Below are positions 48,601-60,421 of a stretch of 64,000 bases of DNA, one piece after another. Location of the stretch: contig JAVLUZ010000154.1 in the NCBI GenBank assembly GCA_036768485.1, positions 1,441,308 through 1,505,307 on the forward strand. Reading direction: 5' to 3'. The translations under genes were made by a program, and so were the position numbers. This stretch comes from Mermis nigrescens. Its lineage: Eukaryota > Nematoda > Enoplea > Mermithida > Mermithidae. Below the pieces are notes generated by a model. The model was not told the origin of the DNA. It was given only the letters and a program-made list of their open reading frames with translations, and made no database searches. The first letter of the stretch is position 1. The number at the start of each line of letters is the position of its first letter.

Positions 48601-51600
48601 GATAGGCAAAAATAAGGGAGTTTTGAGTTTTTCACAGCGAGATCTATGCACTTAAAAATTTTCCGAAAATTTCACTCTATTTGAATTATCTTAAAAATAT
48701 GCTGCATGTAAATAAACAGGCGCAATGCGCCCGGAACCTTCTAGACTTACTCGCATTAGTTCAAAAGTGTGCTAAAATCTTTTCAAGCGGTCTTTTGGAT
48801 AAGCCTTGAGAATTTTCCCTTTTCCTTATGAGAAATCTTATAAAAAATAATCGTACTTCAAAAATTTGGGGAACTGGTCCCTATCCCTTACAGCTACTAA
48901 GTAACTGTGTATAATTCATATCCGCCTACGAAGACATATTTACACAATCATAAAATTTAACAATACAGTACATATTTCGAGGTCATGCAAGTACAGGTGC
49001 AACTTTCCCTTTAGCTGCACACAAACATCTTACTTTTATCGTGTAAATTATGGATTTGTTTGTCTCATAAATCAGATAAGTTTTCTAAATTCTGATTCAA
49101 AGTTATCCGTTACGATTTGATTTCATTTGTGAACTGCGAGTTGATCAATCAGATTTTTTTGTGAAGTGCTTTTTTTGTCATTTTTCGTCTTACGACCATA
49201 CGTGGGCAGCAAGAAAATTCTTGAGGGAGGGTCCAGAATGAGTAAAATTGCCGAAAATGTTACTAAAATTAGAATTCTATGGGTCTCTAATCTGGGTGGT
49301 TCAACTCTTAGGGGAGCAAATCCCCCCACGCCCATGTGTGTTTACGACCCGTTTAGGGCGGCTCATGGATTGCTCGGGATTGACGAAAAAGTAACTATTT
49401 ATTCCTTAGAAAATGCGCAAAAATAATTGGTCGACGTGGGAAGATTCGATCCAGTTTTTTAGACATCGGGATAACGCGCTTTCATTTCATAGCATTTATT
49501 CATTTGTGGTTTTTAATGTCTTACCATAACATACAGTGTTTAAAAATAAACCTGACACGTACTGAGGGATGCTACAAGTGATTATCGCGTACATGAGGCT
49601 ATCAGAATTGCCTGTTTCATTCTCAAGATCTGCAGACGACCTTGTACATCTAGTGAAATCTATTGAATCATCTTAAGTACAAACTGCGCCATCGTTTAAG
49701 AAATAAGGGCTTCGAGATAGCAATTGCATTTTTTATTACTTTCAACGCATATAATTTAATTTGTTTCGCCTTGAATCATTATTTTTCGTACCTTCAGTGT
49801 GTTAACTGTTCTTTCGGAACTTACAGTGCTGAATATGTAGAATTTAAAAAAAATCACTTTTTTATCATGGCATCTGTGTAGGAGACATTGCAGTACATTG
49901 GCCTTCCACTAAAAAACACTGGAGAAAGTGAAATTTCATAAAAATATTCAGAATAACATGGGCAATACGATCCAAAGAGTCCCTGACTAAGTGAAATAGG
50001 AATATTTCGTAGTTGTTCGTATGTAGTCCCAATTCAATCGGAGTTCGATGCATAATTCTGATGTAAGCGTTTTTCATTTGTTCAAAGACTACAGCCATTG
50101 ATGCACGACATGGCCGGTCTGAGAGGAGTAAACTGGTCCGTCAGCCAGACAATTTTCAGTCAAAATGGCCTCAAAACCTAGTATGAATGTTAAAATAGCT
50201 CAAAAACTACGCTAATCCATATGTGCTGATCATGTTCCATACAAAACTAAAAATTTCATCAATTTTAAGCTTTAAATGTGCCTAATTTGTCCAGAAAATT
50301 TATCAGTTTTCTATTCTGTCCCACTCTAACCCCCTACGTGAATGTTTGCTGACAACTACTTGCAAAAAAGCGTATATCGTTTCTCATGCCTCAAGTTGTA
50401 AGCCCATTAGATATTTTACTCTTATAAAGTTTGAAAAAATATCGAGCGATTCTTGTTTCGCAAGAAAATTTTTACAAACAAGCAGATAGAAAATAGAATC
50501 TCCAAGCAGAGAGAAGCCAATAATGAAAAATCTGAGGATGAGGATGGGATATATATAACAAAATATGTGACATATATAGTGCTGGTGACATCTCAACAGT
50601 CCAACCGACCCAACAGCCCTACAAAGAATACCAACAGTCCGACAAATCCCAACCGTTACCAGTCCCAACAGTCCCATCGTACCAACAGTTTCACAAGTCA
50701 TAACAGTCTTACTGTCTCAACAGTCCCAAGATCATGTTGCCATGAGTGTAGCAAATTAAAGCAGCAGTGTAATTTGACTGCACTTTTAGCTAGTTATCCA
50801 AGTTGTATACATGTTATCACTTCTACACTTCTGCATACTGTTTTCTTCTACTTTTCTGCTTTTATGTTAGCACATTAAAATGGTTTGTAAATACTTGCGT
50901 TCATTTTTTACAGGGTTTCTCGAGTGAAAAAAATTGTGGAAGCGCATTTGAAGAATCACAAAAATAGATTACAGCATGCGCTTCAGCTAATAAGCCCGAA
51001 ATTCGTATTAATTTTTGTATGTAATTTTTGTCTCTTAAATAGCGCAATAGTGAACATATCGAAATTTTTCGGTGCTTAACGTCGAATTATTTAATAATAA
51101 TACTTTATTCAGATAAACGCAAAGGTAAAACGTCGCAAAGAATGATATCATAGTACATATAAAAAAATGCGAAATATCCCACACAGGCAGTAGCAAATTG
51201 CGCTCACGTGTGCAAATTGTGCTCACATATCTCTGCCATTTAGGTATGTACATACATGATCTTGGGGTGGTTCGTCCCCTAGAAAAATTTATACTAGCAT
51301 CCTCCCCGAAAATTTTTTCATCTCCCCAGAATTGACGATTTTTCGAAAGTTTCCTGAAATTTCCTAAAAAACCCGTAGAAAAAGTGCATTTTCAAGCGAT
51401 TTAGTTATCTATTTGCTCGAAAATGTCAAATTTTCCGATCTTCGCGCCATATACTCTTGTTTTGACTATTTTTGTTTTGTTCAACTTTTTCGATTTTTCG
51501 AATTTTTTGTATGTTTTTATGCTCTAAAAAGAAAGAGCATCGTCAGAAACGCCGAAAAATAATGTTAATAAGTAACCACCATTTTTAGGCCGAAAAAGCA

Positions 51601-54600
51601 CTCTAAAATTTTACGCTCCCCTCCCAAATTCCCATACTGTGCATGTTACCTACTTGAGTAGTTAAAACTTTTTCGAGAGTCGAGCTCAGGTGGATGCTGA
51701 GAAATTATTCGTGTAGCTATTTTAAAGGCAAGTGCGATCAGCATGATTTAACCACGATGGTGCGTGAATTTGTTTCAATCGAGTACGTGATGATGAGTCT
51801 GTTTGGTAAGTGGGACTTGGTGGGTCTATTGGGATAATGGGATTGTTGGGACGGTTTAATGTTGTAGTGGACTGCTGGAATTCTTGGTGGGACGGTTTGA
51901 CTTTTGAGACTGGTGGGACTGTTGGGATTTTGATGCGACTGTTGGGACTAATGGGACTGTTAAGGCACAACCATGCTGACGACGTCAGCAATTCAGTCTT
52001 TTGCTTGCGGCATATATAAATTATCACACCGAAGCACTTTTTTCTAAATTTTTATACAAAGTTCGCAAGACGAGGTCTAGCTATTACATAGAATTCATTT
52101 ATCTCAAATAATCAGGCATTGCAGCAACACTCCAGGAAATTACAACGTAGTAGCTTGTATTGAATATAAAGATCTTCGTTTGTGGGTCTCTACAACCTTT
52201 CGTTTATTTTTATTTTTTAAGACTGATATGATTCGAGTTTAGAAAATTTTGGAAATTTTTTCAGCGCAGCAAACGAGTACGCCATCGTACAACGACAGCA
52301 GCGAGCTTGGTAATGCAAGCTAATGAGGCTTTATCGTTTCACTGTTATGGTTTAACAAAAAATCGTAAATAGGAACGTTGCATCATCAATTAAGTTTGAT
52401 GCTGAGGATTTCTCATTCAAAACACTGAAGCAGTGGACGATGTTTTAAGATTGAGGAAGTTGAGGAGAGTGGGTCCGTATTCAACGAAAACTTTGAGACA
52501 AGCATTTGAGTGGTCCGTTTCTTTTAATCTTTATCTTCTGACTGGAGTTTGTATTTTTGTCAGATTGCTGTGCAAGTTGATGTCAAGGATTACTGAATAT
52601 CAGTTCTATTTGAATTTAGGTAGCATACAAGCGGGCCATTACCAGTAAGAATTCTTCGGCGCTTCGCGCTAAGTAGCTATTTTCTGAATAAATATATCGC
52701 TAGAATTTTCGGAATTTTTTCTAAGTGTTTGTCTGTAGAAAGAGATAGTATCGATAAGAATATTGAAAATGGTGTTTTTAACGTGCAATACTGCATTTAT
52801 GCCCAAAAAAGACACTATAAAAAATTTTGGGGATTGACCACGTCTTCAGAATTCCAGTGATGTTGTATGTATTATTAAGTTCATTACTTAAAATCGTTAA
52901 TGGCTTCTCGTACAGCTCCAATGCAAAAGATACGTCTGACTTTTTACCGGTATATAAATTGTGAGGTAATTTTGTTTCAGTTTTTTGTCTAACTTTTCGC
53001 CGGTATGAAAATTTCGAAATAATGTTTATAGTTTTTGAGATAATGTGGTAATATTCTTAACGGTATGATTTGCTTTTGATTTGAAGAAAACGCATATTTA
53101 TGGAATAGTGATTTAAAAATCTTTCTTCAGATTTGTAGTTAATGATTTGGGCTCTGTTTGCACGGAAACGCATATTGATCAATGAATACACAGTTTCAAT
53201 GAAAATTTTAAATCGTTGTGATATTCTTACCAATGAACTTAAACATGTTCCGTGATCTTATTTATGAAAAATGCATTCAGATTTTCAATTTTTTTAAATC
53301 AATGAATTGTTTCACTTATGTTGGACAATTATTATTCAAAATGGTATTGAAACAGCTTGCAAATTCAGATTATGAACTGCTGGTTTTATGTGGAAAGCTA
53401 CCTTCGAAGCACTGTTGAATTTTCAGCTGTAACTTTCGACCAACTTTTTCACAATTTACGTAAACAAAAGATGTTGCCCTAAAAAACATATTTATCATAT
53501 GACCAAGTATGGTGCTCCACTTTATTAGTGCCCATTGACCACGTTTGCATGATGTTATTTTTGTGCACGAATTAGCCGCCTGCAGTCAATATGAATGTTT
53601 GACTATTTCCGCTGAAATCTTTAAGTCAGCTCCATGTCCTTGTTTTTTGGCATGTTATGAAGGATCAATGTTTTTATTTTTTAGTAAATATACTAACAAG
53701 CACTCGTTTCAATCCAAAATCTTGATATGATTTTATCTTATGGCCGCGTGAACTGCACTTTATTCACATATTGTGCCCATCTGCATGATCACATTATTTT
53801 TCGGAATATTTCGCTCACTTGCAATGTAAGTGTACCTTGTTTGCTGCAAATACTTGCTGAGAAATAAAGCGTTGCACTTCTAATTCTAATTTGTATCGCC
53901 TAAAGTTGATATATTCTTTTTCGCGTTAGGTCTAACTTTCAGTAGTTGCTTTGCATATTTATAATATGTAGGGAAAATGATACATAAAACACTGATGAAA
54001 TCTAATATTTTTCAACAACAAAAAATAAATAAAAATCTCCATATGAAGTTGTGACATTGTTGAAGTCGTTTCCAAAAGTCGGAAACAAACTGACGCTACG
54101 CCTATAGAGTTCGCCTCTGCCTTATATTATTATGCAATCCACTGCTGTCAATGTCCCATTGGCATCAAAGTGTTATATAAAACAAAAGTGTTGTACCAAG
54201 CTACATATGGAAATGCGCAACAATTCGAAAAATCTTTCAGCTATTGACAAAAGCTTTAATTTGACCTACTGGCCTGAAAAAGAATTTCCTGTCAACGATG
54301 GAATGCATTTTGCGGTCTGTAAACGGAGCTTGAGACGCGAAATAGGACGGGAAATTCAAGAATGTGCCCAGAAGTTTTTGGATAGTAACTTTGAAATACC
54401 GGAAGAACGAATTGAAAAAATGGCCGACGCTCCAGTCGATCGCATGTTTGTAATCATGTTCTTCTTTAGCATAGATCATGTAGCACAAAAATTCATAGAG
54501 GAGTCGAAATACTGATTTAAAATTATATTAAGAATCCATACAGTTTTTCAACACTCAAGACTTGAATGAACGTACACACTTTCGATCACGATCTAAAATT

Positions 54601-57372
54601 TTCTCTAACAGGAGTGAATTGTATTCGACATCGCAGCTTAATCTTGGAACTTAAACTTCGCGTCTGTCGTACAGAAGACGTTTAATCAATATTTTTTATT
54701 ATAGTAGTAGTATGTCAGAAAATTTCCATCATACTTTATCGTTCATAACATTTTATCGCAAAAGTGAAAGTATTGTTTTTCAAGAGAATCTTACATAATA
54801 TGCACATTTTTAGTGGTTAACTATGTTCAAACATCTATTTGACTATATGCAATAAAGATTTTGCACGTGGCAGCTGATTGCGCCAAGTTGAGTTCATTAA
54901 AAATGCGTTTTAAAGAATTATTTGTTGTAAGAATCGAAAAATTATCAATATCACAACTTCTTTTTAGATTGATTGACGAATATTACTCTGTTGCCGTATT
55001 TAATTTGACACAAGATCGTAGCGTTTGCCCCCTCGATGACAAAATGCTGGATCTTCGGCAGTGCCTCGGAAACGTCTTCAATAGCGCACGTGATATTACG
55101 ATTCAGAATTCATTTGAAATGAGAGCTAAAAAGACTAAGCTGATCGCGTGTCATGCAAACTGCTTGAGCAAGTAAGCGGATGGGAGCAAAAACCTGAGCC
55201 TGGTTTCAGTAATCTCTGGCTCAAATTAAACTTAAGACCGGCATAAATGGGACTTAAAACTTACCCCGTATCCTTTTGCACTGAAATCTGGTTTAACTTT
55301 GACAAATGTATTTCGAGACCGATCCCTGAATGGTTTCTTATGAATTTTAGTCTAAGTATACTCAACCTTCTTACATTTATTCTTTGCCCACTTTTTATCC
55401 CACTTTTTTATCCCACTATTTTTTAAACGAAGGCTGATCGGAATAAACAACAGTTTTGGACTAAAATAATTTGTCAGGCGGAAATGCAAAAAATAAACTG
55501 ATTTGATCGAGATAATTGACAGAAGAAAATGATTGACAAAGATATCTATTGAAGGCGACTGTTCGCAATCATCGGAATGAGACATAGGTATTTCTTGCCT
55601 TCTTTCAATAAGACAGTGATGAGCAAAAGATGAATGGAGATAAAGAGATGTGATTTAATAAAAGAATTGTCGTTTTACTGATGTCCTTAAAAATTATTTA
55701 AATTTATGCTCAAATAAATAAAAGACGGTGTCAAACCAACCATTATTTACTGGCTAGACTAGAATTCTAAGAGAAATGCAATACTTCATTATCTGCTGTG
55801 CACAACGCTTATTTTTCTCCGAACTAAAGTCAAAAATAATAATCCCTGAGAGTGATGTCATTGGAATGACTTCGGTCTCGATAACCTAAACTGAATGTCG
55901 TCAGGCTGCTTTGCAATATCTATTTTCTGATGTCAGTGGCATTCAGAGATGCACAGCATGGAAATTCTGGGGGTGGGTGAAATTTCGAAGTGCCTCTTCT
56001 GGACCTAAAAATTGTGGGTACTCGTCAAAACATCGTTTTTCGGCGTTTCTAACGATGCTCTATCTTTCTATAACATAAAAACAAAAAAATCAAATAAGTC
56101 GAACAAATTAAACAAAATATAGGTAAAACATGAGTATATGGTGCAAACCGAAAATTTGACAATTTTGAGCAAATAGATAGCTAAAAACGCTTTAAGAAAA
56201 GGTATGCTCATTCAATAAAAGTGGCTCAAGATAAATGAATGAATTTGATTATTTTCCTGTGGCTGTTACCTACTTAGATTTAGATGTCGCTAAGATTTTT
56301 TTACATGATCATATTTTCAAAGCACGTACAGATTAATATCACTAGCGAATAAAAGATGTTTTATGCCATATCTGTGTTTTGAGATGATCGTGTTTCAGGC
56401 TTTACGCATTTCATCAGTATATTCCATTTTTCTTAAGTGAAAGGACAGAAATAACTGGACTGTTACTGGGATAAAAAAGCGCAGTGAATTTTGAGAGTAA
56501 TGCTATTAAATGGAAGTAAAATGTTAATAATTTAGGCATACAGTGAAGTTTCATTCTTTGATAGGTATGTTAATTGTTTTATTCTTGGATTATTATGTAT
56601 CTTTAGTCCTAAGTACCACCTCTTAATTTAGGACAGGTAATCATTATTTTTAGCTGCTATTCTTTATTTCACTCTTACATTTTGAATTAATCTTGTAATT
56701 AATTTTACACTTGTATTAATTGTCTGCAACTTGACTAACGGTTTCATCTTCTTTTATCTTACTGAGTACCAACTTTTAAACTGATTTAATCTTTTGTCCA
56801 AGAATGTGGCATGTAGAATGTGTTGAATCTGGACAATGCACAGTCACGGCTTTTCTGTAGTATTTTGTAGTGTAACCAGCAATTCTCGTACTGCTGCGTC
56901 AAGGATATCCAGTATTATCAAATATTCTGGATTTATAATAGCCTTAAAATGTTATCAAAATATTAAATGTCTGCTTCACTAATTTGTGGGCTTTTTAAAA
57001 AGTTTAAAATGGCTACAATAATGTAAATTATTATGAAATGAGTGATATGCTACAGTATACCGAGTTTGGTGATAAAGCTGCACAGACTTCTGAGCCACTT
57101 TTGTTTCCTGATCCATGTGATTATAGCCTATTTCACATAAGTTTGGGAATAAATTTTATGGATTTTTTCGAAAGTTAGCCGACGGATTACGATAATTATA
57201 TATCAAATCAATGCTTGTAATCGCAATCTGTCGGCTTTTTTGTCGGACATATTTTTTAAAATTTTTGCCCGAATTTGTGTGAAACAGACTATAAATATTG
57301 AGAAAAAGCTCTCGATTAATTGGAATCGACTAATGTTTTTATTTAAGAATCAATAGATTTTATCATGAAATG

Positions 57373-57409
<37 letters not shown>

Positions 57410-57699
57410 AATTATTATAATTATAATAATAATAATAATAGTAATAATAATAGCAACGAGATAATCTTCGAACGCTATTATTTTTTAGATTAGGATCGTG
57501 TTCGAGCAATTTGCCTTTGATCGCACAAAAATTGTGCGATTGCGTGCCATTGAACAAAATTTCCACTTATCATAATATGCTGAGTGACTGTTATCCGGAT
57601 TTGAACAAATCTCACGTTCTCGAATCTTTGGTGCTGCGCGATTTAAATATTTTGCGTTCCCAAGTTTGTATTTATGACACTGTTCATCCGTGCGCTTAG
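45413..57699 (+). CDS. Gene model: cysteine-rich secreted protein, 279 residues, four exons
   Basis: Exons 45413-45609, 46239-46372, 54874-55171 and 57489-57699 join in phases 2, 1 and 2 with no residue lost. The total is 840 bases, 279 codons plus stop. The product has a signal peptide of about 22 residues, many cysteines spread through the chain (ECGEELKTFLQC, YGCG, PTNC, DCAKL, CHANC, LCDCVPL, TVHPCA at the C-terminus), a basic stretch PRYKRHMKRS that could be a processing site, and sequons NVS, NLT and NKS. I recognise no domain family; the paired-cysteine helical pattern resembles small secreted Cys-rich domains of nematodes and arthropods only in a general way. An extra exon inside the 8.5-kb second intron would have to be phase 1-1. 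Confidence 0.65.
46239..46372 (+). CDS. Exon 2: YGCG segment and dibasic linker
   Basis: 134 bp after the acceptor TTTTTTTGTCAG. Joining AG|T restores a serine codon, then YGCGTVELLRPEQVYENVSR and PTNCNPVPRYKRHMKRSV. The donor ACAG|GTACGT is close to consensus, phase 1. KRHMKR is a candidate furin-type site. Confidence 0.65.
46373..48520. other. Intron 2 of the secreted gene, left part
   Basis: No exon recognised. A partial family T MITE lies at about 48350-48475; a weaker copy is in intron 1 at about 45925-46010. Confidence 0.4.
48529..48907. mobile_element. hAT-type element, perfect target duplication
   Basis: 379 bp with ends CAGGGGCGTAGCTGGCC and CAGCTACTAAGTAACTG, flanked by TGTATAAT at 48521-48528 and 48908-48915. 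A GC hairpin (AGGCGCAATGCGCCCGG) lies near 48719. Confidence 0.85.
49197..49340. mobile_element. hAT-type MITE family D, short copy
   Basis: 144 bp with ends CATACGTGGGCAGC and CACGCCCATGTGTG, flanked by CTTACGAC and TTTACGAC (7/8). Confidence 0.8.
50590..51965. repeat. Foldback with minisatellite arms (CAACAGTCC unit)
   Basis: Left arm 50590-50732 is a degenerate tandem of CAACAGTCC(C); right arm 51800-51965 is the reverse complement (GGGACTGTTGGGA). A family A repeat occupies 51255-51645 of the spacer. Confidence 0.75.
51255..51645 (-). repeat. Repeat family A, reversed copy
   Basis: CCCCAGAATTGACGATTTTTCG through AGAGCATCGTCAGAAACGCC to CATACTGTGCATG; its hairpin is degraded (TTTCCGATCTTCGCGCC). 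Confidence 0.65.
52650..52860. repeat. Repeat family A fragment
   Basis: TTCTTCGGCGCTTCGCGCTA followed by AGAAAGAGATAGTATCGATA and GGGGATTGACC. Confidence 0.4.
52870..54100. other. No exon recognised
   Basis: AT-rich intronic DNA without assigned repeats. Confidence 0.3.
54108..54515 (+). CDS. Open reading frame of unknown function inside intron 2 of the secreted gene
   Basis: An open frame from a possible acceptor (CCTATAG at 54107) or ATG at 54132 to TGA at 54515, about 128-136 residues. The composition is protein-like: CYIKQKCCTKLHMEM, LTYWPEKEFPVNDGMHF, SLRREIGREIQECAQKFL, then a hydrophobic FVIMFFF. It would enter in phase 0, which does not fit exon 2 (phase 1), so it is not a simple cassette exon. 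It may be the last exon of another transcript, an intronic gene, or chance. Confidence 0.3.
   Translation, partial: SSPLPYIIMQSTAVNVPLASKCYIKQKCCTKLHMEMRNNSKNLSAIDKSFNLTYWPEKEFPVNDGMHFAVCKRSLRREIGREIQECAQKFLDSNFEIPEERIEKMADAPVDRMFVIMFFFSIDHVAQKFIEESKY
54874..55171 (+). CDS. Exon 3: central cysteine-containing segment
   Basis: 298 bp after the acceptor TTTTGCACGTGGCAG; G|CT across the junction gives alanine and a continuous ADCAKLSSLKMRFKEL. It contains a sequon NLT, the cysteines of SVCPLDDKMLDLRQCLG and a C-terminal IACHANCLS. The donor AGCAA|GTAAGC is strong, phase 2. Confidence 0.65.
55950..56205 (+). repeat. Repeat family A, 3'-truncated copy
   Basis: CACAGCATGGAAATTCTGGG to GCTAAAAACGCTTTAAGAAA; the hairpin is reduced to GGTGCAAACCGAAAATT. 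Confidence 0.6.
57122..57293. mobile_element. TA-target MITE (family T)
   Basis: 172 bp with ends TATAGCCTATTTCACATA and TGTGTGAAACAGACTATA. It lies in intron 3 of the secreted gene, about 200 bp before exon 4. Confidence 0.8.
57370..57455. repeat. (AAT)n microsatellite
   Basis: AATAATAAT runs with a central ATTATTATAATTATAATAAT switch; just before the acceptor of exon 4. Confidence 0.85.
57489..57699 (+). CDS. Exon 4 and stop codon
   Basis: Begins after TATTATTTTTTAG; AA|A gives lysine, then LGSCSSNLPLIAQKLCDCV, DCYPDLNKS and the terminal VCIYDTVHPCA before TAG. Dense cysteines match the other exons. The phase match with exon 3, the strong acceptor and a poly(A) signal 53 bases downstream support it as the last exon. 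Confidence 0.65.
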
Positions 57700-57751
57700 A
57701 TTGATCACACTTGTTTACAAGCATTTGTTGCAAACTTTTGAGATTTTGCAA

Positions 57752-57757
57752 AATAAA
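57752..57757 (+). terminator. Poly(A) signal AATAAA
   Basis: AATAAA lies 53 bases after the stop codon of the cysteine-rich secreted gene, a typical 3'-UTR position. Confidence 0.4.
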
Positions 57758-57987
57758 TTAATTGTTTTGTGTATGTTGCACCAACGTGACATCCCGCAAA
57801 ACCCATTTAGTATAATCTTTACTATCGAGTGTAACCTACAATGTTCGATTGATAGATCTAAATTAAGCCAATCGGTAAAAGGCCGGCCTTTGCACCCACT
57901 TACTTATTTCGTTGTTTGATTGGCTAGCCGCCTACGCTAATCGGCTTTTGTGCTGTAAGCTGCGACCTTCCACTTGCCTCGCATGGT

Positions 57988-58538
57988 TTAAAGGGGCGGG
58001 TTGGTATCACAAATTTTTCCAAAAACAGTCAAAAATTTGCCCTTGACGCACGAATAGCGTTTTTCGGTGTTTTACATTATATACTTGTACATAAAATCAC
58101 TTTGACGTATAAAATTTTCGACAATTTTGTGCGAAAAAAATTATTAAATTTCTTTGACTTTACTAAAAATCAGGCGCGCGAAGCACCGGAGAATTTGTGA
58201 AATTAAGGAGGATAGACGTCTAGAAGCATGATTACTCATTTCTTGTATATATAGCATTCAAAATTTTTAATTGAAAATAGAAGAAAACTATGCAAAAATA
58301 GCTATTTCTGCTCTTAAAATTGTTTTGAAACCTACATGAACAGAAAATGGCTTCCAGGTCACCAAGGAAATAAATAAATGTCGTTAAAAGGTATTATCCG
58401 GCACGAGCGCCAGAAAAATTTGAGAAATTATGGTCACTGACGGCCAAAAATCATTGCAAATTGCATATCCATTCTTTATTTCGCCAAATATTTTTGGCCA
58501 ATGGGGGGGGGCGGCCGCCCCTTTAAATCCGCCCCTGT
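57988..58538. mobile_element. Family C hAT-type element, left end missing
   Basis: Matches 10842-11409 in reverse: CCAAAAACAGTCAAAAATTTG, CGCACGAATAGCGTTTTTCG, then CCGTCAGTGACC-type sequence and the end TAAATCCGCCCCTG. The first 25 bp or so of the left end are absent. Two hairpin variants near 58163 and 58397. Confidence 0.75.
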
Positions 58539-58737
58539 ATATTACAGTAAGCATCGTATTGTATGGCCTCATATTCTGCCTCCCACGCCTGGAGTCGTTT
58601 TTGTCCTGTTGCCTAATCGGTTATTCTTCTTATTTGGCCCCACCTTTTTGGTCAGTTGTAAAGAATTCCCTTGGCTCATCCGAACCCCAAGAGCGCTACA
58701 AGCGTGTTGTCGTTCAATCGCATTTGAGCTGTGTAAC

Positions 58738-58996
58738 CATACGTGGGCAGCAAGAAAATTCTGGAGAGGGGGTGCAAGATTTTTTGAAGGTCAAAAAATG
58801 GCCTTAAAAATGGTGGTATGGCGATTAAAACACCATTTTTCGACGTTTCTCATCAAGCACTATCAATTGGCATCAAAAAATTGCGGAAAAACGAAAAAAA
58901 TTTTCAAAAATTGAATTCTGGGGGGTTTTGATTTCTGGGGGGAATATTTTGGTTTCTGGGGGTGCATACCCACCAAACCCCCCACGCCCAGGTGTG
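58738..58996. mobile_element. hAT-type MITE family D, perfect target duplication
   Basis: 259 bp with ends CATACGTGGGCAGC and CACGCCCAGGTGTG, flanked by TGTGTAAC at 58730-58737 and 58997-59004. Close to the 37989 copy along its whole length. Confidence 0.9.
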
Positions 58997-59242
58997 TGTG
59001 TAACCCACGCCGATAGTAGCGTTGACTTCTGCTGACTTGTATATTTTCAGTCTAATGACTGAGATTTTCGTAAATTATTTTATTCATCTTGGAAATCAAA
59101 TGCAATCTAAAATTATCCAAAAATATAATAGAAAAGCTCTGTTTAATACTTAACGTTCCCCGGTTGTTGGATTGTTTATTTTAGAGTCATATTTTTATTT
59201 CAGAGTGCTCAGGTACTTTCCAGCATTTTTCTACATCTTGGG

Positions 59243-59342
59243 NNNNNNNNNNNNNNNNNNNNNNNNNNNNNNNNNNNNNNNNNNNNNNNNNNNNNNNNNN
59301 NNNNNNNNNNNNNNNNNNNNNNNNNNNNNNNNNNNNNNNNNN
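59243..59342. other. Assembly gap, 100 N
   Basis: Exactly 100 N, the usual placeholder for a scaffold join of unknown size. Frames crossing it are meaningless. Confidence 0.98.
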
Positions 59343-59389
59343 CAGTGCACTGTAACTAAGACCGGCTGCCAAACCTTTTTGATCAGCAT

Positions 59390-59720
59390 TGCATGTGCTT
59401 CTAAGCACATGCAAGAATATGTTTATAAGATGCTTGCACGTTTTTATAAGCAGTCAGCTAGGATCTTGTAGAACTGCTTGTAGGGCAAGCACTTGCAAGC
59501 AAAATTATAAGTATGCTTGCAAGATTGAAATTCTTGTAAGATTCGGATAAGCAAGGTCTTACAAGCATTTCAATAAGATTCAAAATTTCTTGTAAGTTTG
59601 CTTGTAAAAATAACGTTTTCCTGTAAGTTAGTAAGCTACTACTGACAAGCAAAAGGTACAGCACTTGCAAGAAAACTAACAAGCATTTCTATAAGATCTG
59701 ATTTGTAAGCATTGCAAACA
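59390..59720. repeat. Dense array of CTTGYAAG-type octamers
   Basis: About 20 irregularly spaced copies of CTTGCAAG, CTTGTAAG, CTTACAAG, AAGCATGC and variants beginning just after the gap. Confidence 0.65.
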
Positions 59721-59743
59721 CACATAACGTGGGTTTGAATTCT

Positions 59744-59795
59744 TTGACTTACCGGTCCTTCGACTTACCGGTCCTTCGACTTCCTGGTCCTTCAA
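59744..59795 (+). repeat. Three tandem copies of a 17-bp unit
   Basis: Unit TTCGACTTACCGGTCC(T), the third copy with CTTCCTGGTCC. Confidence 0.7.
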
Positions 59796-60421
59796 CACTT
59801 ACTGATCAGTGGTCCGCTATAGCAACACATCAACACGCTCATGCATGTTGTGTGTAACCCCTGCCATTGCAAATAATGGATCGATTGAGCCAAAATCTTG
59901 GAGTTAGATTGAATCAAGAATGTGTTGTAAAAGATGCACCTCACATGCTGTAAGCTCGTGAACTAATTTAGCTAAAAATTTGTTGATGATGGGTCATGGT
60001 CGAGAAAATCTAGTAGTTTTACTCTTTTCAGCCATTTTTACCTCAAAGTACACTGGTTTTAGCTCAAATAACTCAATGTTAGGTTCTGCATGTGTCTTGC
60101 AAAGGAGATCAATATGAACTTATATACTGTAAAAGTGAATACATCAGGAAGAATAGCTCAAATTGATTCAGAATTTAACATACAGGTCATACACCTTTAA
60201 CAAAGTGTGTACTATTTGTAGAGCTGAGCACAGAGCAACTTACACTATTATGATTAGTTAGGTCTTCTAGGCCATTCTTCTCTGCTGAGGAGTTTAACAA
60301 AACCTTTCATTTCAATGCAATTAATGCCTAAGAAACATAATCAACATGTATTATCAGCTTTAATTGGTTCAATCACTTCTTGTTTATTTGTATAACTTAA
60401 AGTAAAGTGTGCACTTGATTC

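Noticed and set aside
49868..49990. Minus-strand Tyr/Cys-rich segment after a good acceptor (CCTATTTCACTTAG)
   Set aside because: No convincing donor, and two frames look equally possible.
50453..50878. 141-residue Ser/Asn/Pro-rich frame
   Set aside because: Covers the CAACAGTCC minisatellite arm.
59172..59471. Frames crossing the N run
   Set aside because: The residues are undefined; the gap size is only a placeholder.
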